Shown here one piece after another: positions 17,297 to 25,795 of a DNA stretch of 64,000 nt. The stretch's first letter is position 1. Every line of letters begins with the position of its first letter. Origin of the DNA: Streptomyces sp. NBC_00775. GTDB lineage: Bacteria > Actinomycetota > Actinomycetes > Streptomycetales > Streptomycetaceae. The notes beneath the pieces are model-generated. The model worked only from the letters and a program-made list of their open reading frames with translations. It had not been told where the DNA came from and did not search any database. The stretch is taken from NCBI RefSeq assembly GCF_036347135.1, contig NZ_CP108938.1:9858001-9922000 (forward strand). Direction: 5' to 3'. The translations under genes and the position numbers were made by a program.

Positions 17297-17563
17297 TCAC
17301 CCTTTCGCAAGGGGCAGGCGGGCCGGCCGCAGCGTCGCCGGGCGGGCATGGTCGCGGCTGGGTGAAGAAGCCCTGCTCGTCTCGAGCGGGATTCCGCGCT
17401 CGGTCAGCCGCTCGAGTTCCAGGCGGGTGTTGTTGATGTCGCTGGGCGCGATCCATGTCCATCGCCTCGCACACCTACCGCGCCGCAGCGGCCGCGCGTC
17501 GGCCGCGGCGACCAGCGCCATGATCCGCTGGTAGGCCGGTTGGTCCGGCAGTTTCGGGGCCGG
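17297..17563 (-). pseudogene. degenerate relic of a winged-helix-like protein
   Basis: On the minus strand the blocks LPDQPAYQRIMALVAAAD, VCEAMDMD, SDINNTRLELERLTERGI and EQGFFTQPRP follow each other but lie in changing frames, so at least two or three indels broke one gene. The pattern looks like the C-terminal winged-helix part of a protein I associate with actinobacterial mobile elements; that association is from memory and weak. It ends near a 17-bp inverted repeat where the MDR fragment starts. Confidence 0.45.
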
Positions 17564-17589
17564 CGGCGCGAGCGGCTGCGGATCGGCAG

Positions 17590-17641
17590 CTCCACTCGCA
17601 CGAGCCCGTCGTGCTCCCGCGACTGGCTCGTGCGAGTGGAG
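17590..17641. repeat. 17-bp perfect inverted repeat at a gene-fragment junction
   Basis: CTCCACTCGCACGAGCC (17590-17606) and its exact complement GGCTCGTGCGAGTGGAG (17625-17641) flank 18 nt. The right arm codes for the LVRVEA block of the MDR fragment. It may be the scar of an inverted duplication where the minus-strand relic was joined. Confidence 0.6.
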
Positions 17642-17790
17642 GCCGCCGGGCTCAGCTCGCTGGGCGAAAAGGGCCCCGCAGGTGAGTTCCAGCAGGTCCT
17701 GCCCGACGAGTGGCCGCTGATCCTCGGCAACGACCTCGCGTGGACCGTCATCGGCGTAGGGACGGAAGCTCGCGGCTCGAGTTCGCCGCG
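17601..17790 (+). pseudogene. fragment of an MDR oxidoreductase (relative of 2514)
   Basis: The blocks LVRVEAAGLSSLGEKGPAGE, FQQVLPDEWPLILGNDLA and TVIGVGTEARG match residues about 29-78 of the 331-residue MDR at 2514 nearly residue for residue. No start, Rossmann domain or stop belongs to it. The acyl-CoA ligase gene starts 88 nt later, so it is a truncated leftover of another MDR copy. Confidence 0.8.
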
Positions 17791-17877
17791 CTGCTGGGCC
17801 GGGAAGCCGACGGCTTCGTGTCCGCCTCGGGACTTCGTCCAGACGCGACTGCCACCTCGACAACCAGGAGAACGACG

Positions 17878-19443
17878 ATGCACAGACCGACCCGCAACGT
17901 GTCACGCGTACTGACGGATTCCGCGTCTCGGTACCCGGAGCGCGCCGCAATCGTCTTCGGTGACGAACTCATCACGTACAGAGCTCTCGACGCCGCGGCC
18001 AACCGGGTCGCGAACCTGCTCGTCTCGCGCGGCATCCAGCCGGGTGACAAGGTCGCACTGTCCTGCCCCAACCTGCCCCACTTCAGCAGCGTCTACTTCG
18101 GCATCCTCAAGGCCGGGGCGGCGGTCGTGCCGCTGAACGTGCTGTTGAAGGCTCGCGAGGTCGCCTACCACCTCACCGATTCCGACGCGAAGGCGTACTT
18201 CGCGTTCGAGGGCACGACGGAGCTGCCGATCGGACAGGCGGCATGGGAGGGATTCCAGGCGGCCGAAGGCTGTGGCGAGTTCTTCCTGATCGAGGGCGGT
18301 GGCGCGCCGTGGGCCGGGGACGGGACGCCGGACTCGTACACCACGGTCGTCGCCGAGCAGCCGGTGACGTTCCAGACGGTCGAGCGCGACGAGGACGACA
18401 CGGCGGTGGTCCTCTATACCTCCGGCACGACCGGCCGGCCCAAGGGTGCCGAGCTGCGTCACCGCAACGTGTACGACAACGCGCTTGCCGGCATCGACCT
18501 GTTCGCCGCGGATCCCGAGCGCCCCGACACGTACCTGTGCGCGTTGCCGCTGTTCCATGCCTTTGGTCAGACCGTGATCCAGAACGGCGCTCTCGCCTTC
18601 GGCGGCACGATCGTGATGCAGCCGAGGTTCGAGGCGCGCTCAGCCCTGCGTCTCATGCTCGACCATGACGTGACGTTTTTCGCCGGCGTCCCGACGATGT
18701 ACTGGGGTCTTCTCGCCGCACTGGACGACACGGTCGACGTCGCCCGCCTGGCCGCGAATCTTCGCGTTGCGGCGGCCGGTGGCTCAGCGCTGCCCGGCGA
18801 GACCCATAAGCAGTTCAAGGACCGCTTCGGCGTCACGATCCTCGAGGGATACGGACTGTCCGAGACCTCTCCGATCGCCTCCTTCTCCCGCTTCGGGGAG
18901 GAGCCCCGCGTCGGCTCGATCGGCGTGCCGATCCCGGGCGTGGAGATGAAGCTCATCCGGGACGACTGGGCCGACATCGAGGACGGTACTGACGAGATCG
19001 GGGAGATCGCGATCAAGGGCCACAACGTCATGAAGGGCTACTACAAACGGCCCGAGGCGACGGCCGAGGCGATCAGGGAGGGCTGGTTCCGCTCCGGCGA
19101 CCTTGCGCACAGGGACGAGGACGGCTTCTACTACATCGTCGACCGGTCCAAAGACATGATCATCCGCGGCGGCTTCAACGTCTACCCGCGCGAGGTCGAG
19201 GAAGTGCTCATGGAGCACCCCGCCATCTCACTGGTGGCCGTCATCGGCGTACCGCACGAATCCCACGGCCAGGAGGTCAAGGCCGTCGTGGTGAAGAAGG
19301 CCGGGAGTGGCACGACCGAGGAGGAGCTCGCCGCCTGGGCGAAGGAGCGGCTCGCAGCGTACAAGTACCCGCGCGTCGTCCAATTCGTCGACGCACTGCC
19401 CTTGACATCCACCGGCAAGATCATGAAGCGGGAACTCGCCTGA
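17878..19443 (+). CDS. acyl-CoA ligase (AMP-binding)
   Basis: This 521-residue ANL-family enzyme is complete: P-loop-like YTSGTTGRPKGAE (A3 motif), GYGLSETSP (A5), SGDLAHRDEDGF (A7), DRSKDMIIRGGFNVYPREVE (A8) and the C-terminal lysine in TSTGKIMKREL (A10). It activates a carboxylic acid with ATP and loads CoA; length and motifs fit medium- or long-chain acids, but the acid is unknown. The ATG follows CAGGAG at 9 nt. No regulator is directly attached; the neighbour at 19556 is convergent. Confidence 0.94.
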   Translation: MHRPTRNVSRVLTDSASRYPERAAIVFGDELITYRALDAAANRVANLLVSRGIQPGDKVALSCPNLPHFSSVYFGILKAGAAVVPLNVLLKAREVAYHLTDSDAKAYFAFEGTTELPIGQAAWEGFQAAEGCGEFFLIEGGGAPWAGDGTPDSYTTVVAEQPVTFQTVERDEDDTAVVLYTSGTTGRPKGAELRHRNVYDNALAGIDLFAADPERPDTYLCALPLFHAFGQTVIQNGALAFGGTIVMQPRFEARSALRLMLDHDVTFFAGVPTMYWGLLAALDDTVDVARLAANLRVAAAGGSALPGETHKQFKDRFGVTILEGYGLSETSPIASFSRFGEEPRVGSIGVPIPGVEMKLIRDDWADIEDGTDEIGEIAIKGHNVMKGYYKRPEATAEAIREGWFRSGDLAHRDEDGFYYIVDRSKDMIIRGGFNVYPREVEEVLMEHPAISLVAVIGVPHESHGQEVKAVVVKKAGSGTTEEELAAWAKERLAAYKYPRVVQFVDALPLTSTGKIMKRELA

Positions 19444-19555
19444 GCAGGTCGGCCGCTGCGCGGCTGGGCGACCGAACGCTTCGGCCGCAACCCGGATCAC
19501 GTTCGGTCCTGCGCGGTCTGACCGCTGTCCGGCCCGCGACCGCGAGGTGGATGGC

Positions 19556-20023
19556 TCAGGACCGGAGGCGGGCGCCCTTCCCCAGCCGGGCGGTGACTTC
19601 ACGGGGGGTGAGGGGGGAGTGGTCCGCGGAGCATTCGACGACGACGCGGACCGGAGCGTCGCAGTCGGTGTGACGGACGTCCAGGACAGGCCCCTCCGGA
19701 CCGAGGGCGTATGCCTCGCCCCACTGGGTCAGTGCCATCAGGACGGGCCACAAGTCCCAGCCCTTGCGGGTCAGGCGGTATTCGTTGCGGGGGCGGCTGC
19801 CGGGCTCCCGGTAGGGGGCGGTCTTCAGGATGCCGGCCGAGGTCAGCTTGCGGAGGCGGTCGCTGAGCACGGCTTCCGAGAGGCCGATGTGGCGGTGGAA
19901 GTCGTCGAAGCGGCGGACGCCATTGACGGCGTCACGCAGGATCAGCAGCGTCCATTTCTCCCCGATCGCATCGAGCGTGCGCTGGACGGGGCAGTTCTCG
20001 GTGCTCGCCTCAAGCCACTCCAT
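19556..20023 (-). CDS. HxlR family regulator
   Basis: This 155-residue winged-helix protein has the family opening CPVQRTLDAIGEKWTLLILRD and the core FHRHIGLSEAVLSDRLRKL, then TRKGWDLWPVLMALTQWGE. It is divergent from the PaaI-type thioesterase gene at 20128, with AAGC-N3-GCTT (20074-20084) and the palindrome GTCAGCTGAC (20095-20104) between them. It probably controls that thioesterase. Confidence 0.9.
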   Translation of the reverse strand: MEWLEASTENCPVQRTLDAIGEKWTLLILRDAVNGVRRFDDFHRHIGLSEAVLSDRLRKLTSAGILKTAPYREPGSRPRNEYRLTRKGWDLWPVLMALTQWGEAYALGPEGPVLDVRHTDCDAPVRVVVECSADHSPLTPREVTARLGKGARLRS

Positions 20024-20094
20024 CCCGCCCTCGTAAGGGGCCTGGCTTCTCCATTGACAGTCAGGTGAAGAAAAGCCTAGCTTCGCTGGGAAAA

Positions 20095-20104
20095 GTCAGC
20101 TGAC
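20095..20104. promoter_or_regulatory. palindrome in HxlR/PaaI divergent promoter
   Basis: GTCAGCTGAC is a perfect 10-bp palindrome 23 nt before the thioesterase start. A second marker, ATTGACAGTCAGGT at 20053-20066, is nearly repeated as ATTGGTAGTCAGGT before the second PaaI gene (about 25736-25749). Confidence 0.45.
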
Positions 20105-20127
20105 ATCAGAGGGAAGGGCGCTGGACC

Positions 20128-20628
20128 GTGGGGCGAACGCGTACGTATCAATGGGACGATCCCGCGATCTCGGCGGAGGCCGCCGGGCGCATGGCCGGCA
20201 TCGACTTCCTGCGCGAGGTGCAGGCGGGTCGGCTTCCGAGGGCGCCGATCAGCAGCACCGTCGACTTCACTCTGGACGAGATGGAGCCCGGCAGGGCGGT
20301 CTTCTCGCTGACACCGGGGGAGGAGCACTGCAACCCCATCGGCAGCATGCACGGCGGCGTTTTCGCCACGCTGCTCGACTCGGCGGCGGGCTGCGCCGTC
20401 CAGTCGCTTCTCCCGCAGGGGATGGCGTACACCTCGCTCGACCTGACGGTGAAGTTCCTGCGGCGGGTCACCGTGGACACCGGCCCGGTGCGCGCCATCG
20501 GAACGGTCGTCAACAAGGGCCGCCAAACCGCCCTCGCGCAGGCCCAGTTGGTCGACGCGAAGGACCGTCTCCTCGCCCACGCCACCAGCAGCTGCATGCT
20601 CTTCCCGGTACCCGCCCCTCGGGTGTGA
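20128..20628 (+). CDS. PaaI-type hotdog thioesterase
   Basis: This 166-residue protein has the hotdog signature NPIGSMHGGVFATLLDSAAG and the catalytic-loop region TSLDLTVKFLRRVTVDTG. It would hydrolyse acyl-CoA thioesters. The GTG start is supported by the paralogue at 25796, which begins with the same VGRTRTYxWxDPAI block and a GTG. It is divergent from the HxlR gene and is the intact copy of the pair. Confidence 0.92.
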   Translation: MGRTRTYQWDDPAISAEAAGRMAGIDFLREVQAGRLPRAPISSTVDFTLDEMEPGRAVFSLTPGEEHCNPIGSMHGGVFATLLDSAAGCAVQSLLPQGMAYTSLDLTVKFLRRVTVDTGPVRAIGTVVNKGRQTALAQAQLVDAKDRLLAHATSSCMLFPVPAPRV

Positions 20629-20742
20629 CCCTGCAGGCAGGCCCCTCGATCCGCTCGGCGGCGGCCCGCTGTCCTGTTCTGGATGTGCAGGGCGGAGGGG
20701 GGCTGCATTCCTCTTACGCCGCGCGTGGTGCTGAAGCAGGGT

Positions 20743-20932
20743 TCACCTGGTGGCGCACGTTGACGGTGCGCTTTCCTCGGCCGAGAGCCCGGCCTCCAGC
20801 AGCTTGCGGATCTGAGTGACCGTCGCCACCGACTCTTCCCCGTAGTCCCGGTATCCGTTGGCAGCTCGTGCCGGAGCCAACAGCCCTTGGGCTTCGTAGT
20901 AGCGCAATTGATGCACCGTCACTGACCTTCAT
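20743..20932 (-). pseudogene. decayed MerR family regulator
   Basis: From the GTG at 20922 the minus strand reads VTVHQLRYYEAQGLLAPARA, then NGYRDYGEESVATVTQIRKL, the DNA-binding half of a MerR protein, and stops at 20743. A stop codon cuts the frame right upstream, and ATG AAG GTC at 20932 remains as the old start, so roughly 25 nt of the first helix were lost. The coiled-coil and effector parts are missing too. It is divergent from the reductase at 20960; ACCTTCA/TGAGGGT and CAACGTTG between them look like its operator. Confidence 0.75.
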
Positions 20933-20959
20933 GCCGGAGTCAACGTTGAGGGTATCGGC

Positions 20960-21863
20960 ATGACCAGTCCAGAACACGATCACGCAGGATCCGACCAGGC
21001 TGGATCGGTGACCCTCCTCGGTCTGGGGCTGATGGGGGTACGCCCTGGCCGACACGCTCCTGGCTGCGGGGCACCCGACGACGGTGTGGAACCGCTCCAC
21101 TGGCAAGGGCGCCGACCTGATCGGCCGCGGTGCACGCCGGGCAGCCTCGGCAGGCGAAGCGATTGCAGCCAGCTCCCTCGTCATCGTCTGCATCACCGAC
21201 AACAACGCCGTCCGTGAGCTTGTTCAACCACTCGCCGCCGAGCTACGGGGCCGCACGCTCATCAACCTGACATCCGGGTCCTCCAGCGAGGCCGGCGACA
21301 TCTCCGGGTGGGCTGCCCAGCATGAGATCGCCTATGTCCACGGGGCCGTCTTGGCTGCTCCCGGCGGCATCGGCACCGACGAGGCCGCCATCCTCTACTC
21401 CGGCGACAGGGATGCCTTCGACAAACACAACTCCGTGCTGCGAAAGCTGGGCGCCCCGACGTTCCTCGGCAATGATCCAGGTCTCGCCGCGCCCCACGAC
21501 GTTGCCGTGCTGGGCATGATGTGGACCATCCTGAACGCCTTCCTCCATGCCGCCGCACTCCTCCAGTCGGCTGGTGTCTCCGCGACCGCACTCGCTCCCG
21601 TCCTGGAAGGCGGCATCGCCACCACCACCGGATGGCTCGCCGGCTACGCCGAGCAGATCGACGCGGGAGCCTTCCCGGGAGACGACGCCACGATTGCCAC
21701 CCACCTGGCCGCCATGACTCAACTCGTCGACGAGAACAGCGCCCGGGGAGTCGGCACCGATCTGCCACGTCAGATCAAGGCGGTCGCCGACCGTGCTGTC
21801 GCCGAAGGGCTCGGCCGGTCGAGCTATGCCGCGATGATCAGCCAGTTCCGGAGCCCGGAATGA
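20960..21863 (+). pseudogene. NAD(P)-binding 6PGDH-type reductase (imine-reductase-like) with +1 frameshift
   Basis: The ATG at 20960, after GAGGG, opens a frame with the Rossmann start VTLLGLGLMG. In the G-run near 21033-21038 sense moves by +1 (YALADTLLAAGHPTTVWNRS onward); removing one G restores one protein of about 300 residues, ending at 21863. Helical C-terminal blocks (VLGMMWTILNAFLHAAALL, VGTDLP) resemble 3-hydroxyisobutyrate-dehydrogenase or imine-reductase folds. Its MerR partner is decayed too, which favours a real pseudogene over an assembly error. Confidence 0.75.
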
Positions 21864-22060
21864 GCCAGGACCGCGATCTTCGGGAGCTTCTGGCTGCCGG
21901 CTCGCTCGGCGTACTCGCCACACCGTCGAAGGCGTCGTCACGCTGGACGGACCCGGCGCCGCGCCTGACGATCCACGATTACAGCCAGGTGATGATCGCC
22001 GACCGGCCAGTTCTCGTCGAGCTCCATGTCAGCCAGATCTACGGCGACAAGATCGCATGA
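21860..22060 (+). CDS. small protein, unrecognised (possible truncated flavin-binding N-terminus)
   Basis: Its ATG overlaps the stop of the reductase gene by four nt (ATGA), which suggests translational coupling. The 66 residues open with RDLRELLAAGSLGVLAT, a pattern seen at the start of PNPOx-like flavin proteins, but nothing further matches and the protein is too short for that family. Probably a truncated partner or a small unknown protein. Confidence 0.4.
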   Translation: MSQDRDLRELLAAGSLGVLATPSKASSRWTDPAPRLTIHDYSQVMIADRPVLVELHVSQIYGDKIA

Positions 22061-22173
22061 ACCCTGGCGTGAGCAGGTAACCCTGTCCGTCGGCGCTGGG
22101 CGTACTGGCGAACCGAACCCCACATTTCCCGGACCCTTTCCGGATCAACGGGCGTGACCACTTGCCATTGGCT

Positions 22174-22194
22174 TACGACCGACATATGGTCGTA
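22174..22194. promoter_or_regulatory. inverted repeat TACGACC-N7-GGTCGTA before SDR gene
   Basis: Perfect 7-bp arms (22174-22180, 22188-22194), followed by several CGTA-rich half-sites up to about 22233. It lies 62 nt before the SDR at 22256. The half-site TTACGACC also occurs inside the operator at 33943, so a related regulator is possible. Confidence 0.5.
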
Positions 22195-22255
22195 CGAACG
22201 TAAGGCAAACGGCCGTAAGGTATACGGGCGTACGCCAATATCAAGGGAGCTCGTG

Positions 22256-23071
22256 ATGGCGACAAATCGACCGGTGGTGCTCGTGACAGGTGCCTCATCG
22301 GGGGTCGGCAAGGAGACGGCCCGCGCCTTCGCCGCGGCGGGCTTCGAGGTGATCGGAACCGCTCGCAACACCGCGCGGGTCACCGCCCCCGCCGGGGTGA
22401 CCTACCTCGACCTCGACGTGACCAGCGACGAATCGGTCGCTTCGGTGGTCAAGAAGGTGATCGACCGGTTCGGGCGTATCGACGTCCTGGTCAACAATGC
22501 CGGCGTCGGCGCCAACGGCGCCGCCGAGGAGTTCTCCGTCGCCCGGACGCAGGAGGTCTTCGACGTCAACGTCTACGGCATCATGCGGATGACCAAGGCG
22601 GTTCTGCCGCACATGCGCGCGCAACGGCGCGGACGCGTCATCAACGTCTCCTCCCTCAGTGGGTTCGTCCCCAGCCCGTTCATGGCCATCTACACCTCCA
22701 CCAAGCACGCGGTCGAGGGCTACTCCGGGTCGCTGGACCACGAGGTCCGCGAGCACGGCGTCCGGGTCCTGCTCGTCGAGCCCGGCCCGATCAACACCCC
22801 GTTCGGGGACCATAGCGTGCAGGGCGACACCCCCTTGCCGCTCTATGCGGCGGGGCGGCGCACCTTCGACGAGGTGCTGGCGAAGAACACCAGCGGCGGC
22901 GACGATCCCGCCACCGTGGCCAAGGTGATCGTCGCGGCGGCCACCGACAAGAGCCCGAAACTGCGGCGCACCGCCGGCTCGACGGCCGCGGGCATCAGCG
23001 TGTTCCACCGCGTCCTTCCGGCCCGGATCTTTGACCGCATCGTCCGCCGGTTCAACCGGATGCCGAACTGA
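22256..23071 (+). CDS. SDR family oxidoreductase
   Basis: This 271-residue classical SDR has TGASSGVG (11-18), NNAG near 82, Ser in NVSSL, and YTSTK as the catalytic pair; the C-terminal part with PLYAAGRRTFDE is typical of SDRs acting on larger hydrophobic substrates. The start follows AAGGGAG at 9 nt. An operator-like repeat is upstream, but no regulator gene is next to it. Confidence 0.93.
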   Translation: MATNRPVVLVTGASSGVGKETARAFAAAGFEVIGTARNTARVTAPAGVTYLDLDVTSDESVASVVKKVIDRFGRIDVLVNNAGVGANGAAEEFSVARTQEVFDVNVYGIMRMTKAVLPHMRAQRRGRVINVSSLSGFVPSPFMAIYTSTKHAVEGYSGSLDHEVREHGVRVLLVEPGPINTPFGDHSVQGDTPLPLYAAGRRTFDEVLAKNTSGGDDPATVAKVIVAAATDKSPKLRRTAGSTAAGISVFHRVLPARIFDRIVRRFNRMPN

Positions 23072-23238
23072 CACCCACCTGTCGCGTGCCCGACCCGCCC
23101 GAAAACGACGGCGCGTCTTCGACGAGGTGGCAGCGGATGCGGTGGTCGAACAGGGTCGCCACCGCCCGACCTCCCCGATGTACCCAGCGTGTCGCGAAGT
23201 CCATTGATCGGCCACTTGTCGATTTGCCCAGGAGAGTC

Positions 23239-24321
23239 ATGCAGCAGCAACACCAGCACACCGCCCGGCGCAGCGCATCGAGCGCACAGCGTTTCCTGAA
23301 GAAGAAGGTCGGCATAGCGCTGGCGGTCACCGCCGCGGCGGCCGTCCTGGCCTCGGCGCCGTCCGCGTCCGCTTGGACGGGAGGCTCGTACGGCGGGTCC
23401 GTGGTCACCGACGTACGGACGGCGGCGACGTTCGACTTCGCGGCCGGCGGGATCCCCGAGAACATCACCGTCAACCCCGACGGCTCGGTGACTCTGTCGA
23501 TGCTCGGCAGCTGCGCGGTGTGCCAGCGCACCCACGGTCCGGAGCTGATGCGTATCTCCGCCTCCGGAGAGCGCACGGTGCTGGTCACCGGGCAGGTGGG
23601 TGAGGCGATCAGCGGCAACGCCCGTGGCAGCGACGGCACCGTCTACTACGCGTTGTGGGCCCCGGGCAACGCGGACCGCAACGGCGTCTACAAGCTGCTT
23701 GCGGACGGTAGCCCGCAGCGCGTCGCCGCTCTGCCCGCCGACTCGGGCCCCAACGGGCTGGCCGTTGACCCGGCCACAGGCACCCTCTACATCGCGGACA
23801 GCCTCAAGGGCGTCATCTGGTCCGTTCCGGTGTCCGGCGGATCGGCGACGCCGTGGCTGACCGACACCGCTCTCGCCGCCGTGCCCACCGAAGCCCTGCC
23901 GATCGGCGCCAACGGCCTCAGGTTCCACAACGGCGCCCTGTGGATCAGCAACTTCAACAAGGGAACGCTGCTGCGCGTACCGATCACCCCCGCCGGCGCT
24001 CCCGGCCCCATCCGCCAGGTCGCGGGCGGCCTGCCCAACATCGACGACCTCAGCTTCCTGACCCCCTGGTCCGATGTGGTGTTCGCCGCGCAGAACGGCT
24101 CGTCCTCGAACAACGGCCCGGACAGGGTCGTGGTGATCTACCCCAACGGCACCTACAAGCCCGTCCTGACCAGCGCGGACGGCCTCGCCTCACCCTCAGC
24201 GACCGCGGTTCGCGGAGATCGCCTGTACGTCACCGACGGCGGGGTCCCCGAGCCCCACGACCCGAAGCTGCAGACCGCCAGGATCAACTTCCCCGCGCTC
24301 CTTGCAGGCGCGGCCCACTGA
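23239..24321 (+). CDS. secreted SMP-30/gluconolactonase-like beta-propeller protein
   Basis: A 360-residue protein begins with a signal peptide: basic FLKKK at 19-23, hydrophobic ALAVTAAAAVLASA, and a likely cut after SASA45. The rest shows repeated propeller blades with NGLAVDPATGTLYIADS, NGLRFHNGALWISN and ATAVRGDRLYVTDG, as in SMP-30 and strictosidine-synthase-like lactonases. It is probably exported. It follows the SDR at 22256 after 167 nt and is followed by a strong hairpin and a TetR gene. Catalytic role unproven. Confidence 0.85.
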   Translation: MQQQHQHTARRSASSAQRFLKKKVGIALAVTAAAAVLASAPSASAWTGGSYGGSVVTDVRTAATFDFAAGGIPENITVNPDGSVTLSMLGSCAVCQRTHGPELMRISASGERTVLVTGQVGEAISGNARGSDGTVYYALWAPGNADRNGVYKLLADGSPQRVAALPADSGPNGLAVDPATGTLYIADSLKGVIWSVPVSGGSATPWLTDTALAAVPTEALPIGANGLRFHNGALWISNFNKGTLLRVPITPAGAPGPIRQVAGGLPNIDDLSFLTPWSDVVFAAQNGSSSNNGPDRVVVIYPNGTYKPVLTSADGLASPSATAVRGDRLYVTDGGVPEPHDPKLQTARINFPALLAGAAH

Positions 24322-24334
24322 CCCGACCAGGACG

Positions 24335-24360
24335 GCAGCCGGGGCACACGCCCCGGCTGC
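24335..24360. terminator. perfect 11-bp hairpin after the SMP-30 gene
   Basis: GCAGCCGGGGC (24335-24345), loop ACAC, GCCCCGGCTGC (24350-24360). No T-run follows, as is common for actinomycete terminators. It ends 14 nt before the TetR start at 24375 and could also act as an attenuator for it. Confidence 0.7.
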
Positions 24361-24374
24361 GACGGAGGAACAGA

Positions 24375-24950
24375 GTGCGGTACCCGAAAGAACACAAACA
24401 CCAGACACGGCAGCGGATCGTCACGACGGCCGGCCGCCGGCTCAAGCGCAACGGCATCGACGGCTCGGGAGTCGCGACCCTCATGAAGGACGCGGGCCTG
24501 ACGGGCGGCACCTTCTACGCCTACTTCACTTCCAAGGACGACCTCGTCGCCACCGCCGTCGCCGACCAGATGCGCGCACAGCACGAGAACATCGTCGCGC
24601 AGGCGGCACCCGGTCGCGCCGGACTCGAGCAGATGATCCGCTGGTACTTCTCCACCGAGCAGCGCGACAGCATCGAGGACGGCTGCCCCAACGCCGCCCT
24701 CCTCGACGAGATCGCACGCTCCACGGACGCAACCCGGCAGGCCTACACCGACGGCGCGCTGACCCTCATCGACGGCTTCGCCGCCCGCCTGGCACCCCAC
24801 GACCCGCCCTTGGCACGCCTGAAGTCACTCAGCCTCCTCGGCATGATGGCAGGCACCCTGCAACTCTCCCGCGCCCTGACCGACCGGCAACTCGCCGACC
24901 AACTCCTCGAACAGGGCATCCGCAACGCCCTCGCACTGATAGACGCCTGA
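24375..24950 (+). CDS. TetR family regulator, tandem paralogue of 25090
   Basis: This 191-residue protein has an HTH with GIDGSGVATLMKDAGLTGGTF and YAYFTSKDDL, and the effector signature EQRDSIEDGCPNAALLDEI. It starts at GTG after GGAGGAACAGA. Its neighbour at 25090 is alignable along the whole length, so the two arose by tandem duplication. The hairpin at 24335 separates it from the SMP-30 gene. Confidence 0.92.
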   Translation: MRYPKEHKHQTRQRIVTTAGRRLKRNGIDGSGVATLMKDAGLTGGTFYAYFTSKDDLVATAVADQMRAQHENIVAQAAPGRAGLEQMIRWYFSTEQRDSIEDGCPNAALLDEIARSTDATRQAYTDGALTLIDGFAARLAPHDPPLARLKSLSLLGMMAGTLQLSRALTDRQLADQLLEQGIRNALALIDA

Positions 24951-25025
24951 CAGCGCAACCACTGAAGAAGCCCACACGCTCGCTCGCCCGTCGCCTCTGC
25001 CGACTCTTTGGATTACGTTTGCAAT

Positions 25026-25038
25026 ACCATAGAATGGT
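25026..25038. promoter_or_regulatory. dyad ACCAT-N3-ATGGT before TetR gene
   Basis: A short inverted repeat in an AT-rich patch, 52 nt before the TetR start at 25090; candidate operator or promoter-overlapping site. Confidence 0.4.
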
Positions 25039-25089
25039 TGAGTCGGTGAAGGGCAACCGGTCCTTCCGGCCGGCGAAGGAGCGTGTGGC

Positions 25090-25680
25090 GTGGTGCGGTA
25101 CGGAAAAGAGCACAAGTCGGAGACCAGGCGGCGGATCATCGAGACAGCGGGCCGCCGGTTCAAGCAAGACGGTATCGACGGCTCCGGGGTCTCGACGCTC
25201 ATGAAGGACGCGGGGCTGACCAATGGGGCCTTCTATGCTCACTTCGCATCCAAGGATGATCTCGTCACCACGGCCATCGCCGACCAGTTGAAAGTGCAGG
25301 CCGAGAGCGTCGTCGCGCTGGCCGAGCCCGGCCGTGCCGGACTCGAGCAGATAGTGCGGGGGTACCTTTCCCCCCAGCACCGCGAGAGGCTCGGCGACGG
25401 CTGCCCCAACGCCGCTCTGCTCGACGAGATCGGGCGCTGCACCGAGACGACCAGGCAGGCGTACACCGACGGTGTGCTGATCCTTGTCGAGGGCATTGCC
25501 GCCCGCATGGCGCCCGAGGCCCCGTCCTCCGCACGCGTGAAGGCGCTCAGTCTCCTCGGCATGATGGCCGGGACATTGCAGCTGTCCCGCGCCTTGACCG
25601 ACAGTCGACTCGCCGACGAGCTCCTCGATCAGGGGGTGGACAACGCCCTCACCGTACTGGACGCCTGGCAGCGTGTCTGA
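25090..25680 (+). CDS. TetR family regulator, tandem paralogue of 24375
   Basis: This 196-residue protein shares VRYxKEHKxxTR, GIDGSG, TLMKDAGLT, SKDDL and GDGCPNAALLDEI with the TetR at 24375, and much of this with the one at 35240. AAGGAG lies 8 nt before GTG 25090; the next codon, GTG 25093, may be the true start judging from the paralogue. The frameshifted PaaI gene follows after 115 nt in the same direction, perhaps its old target. Confidence 0.92.
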   Translation: MVRYGKEHKSETRRRIIETAGRRFKQDGIDGSGVSTLMKDAGLTNGAFYAHFASKDDLVTTAIADQLKVQAESVVALAEPGRAGLEQIVRGYLSPQHRERLGDGCPNAALLDEIGRCTETTRQAYTDGVLILVEGIAARMAPEAPSSARVKALSLLGMMAGTLQLSRALTDSRLADELLDQGVDNALTVLDAWQRV

Positions 25681-25795
25681 CGCACTTCCGCGCGCGGACC
25701 GGCAGTGCCGCCCGGGGCAGAGCTCTGACTTCAGCATTGGTAGTCAGGTATGCCATGGCTAGGTTCATTTCTCGAACCCAGGTGGGGGGCGGGGC

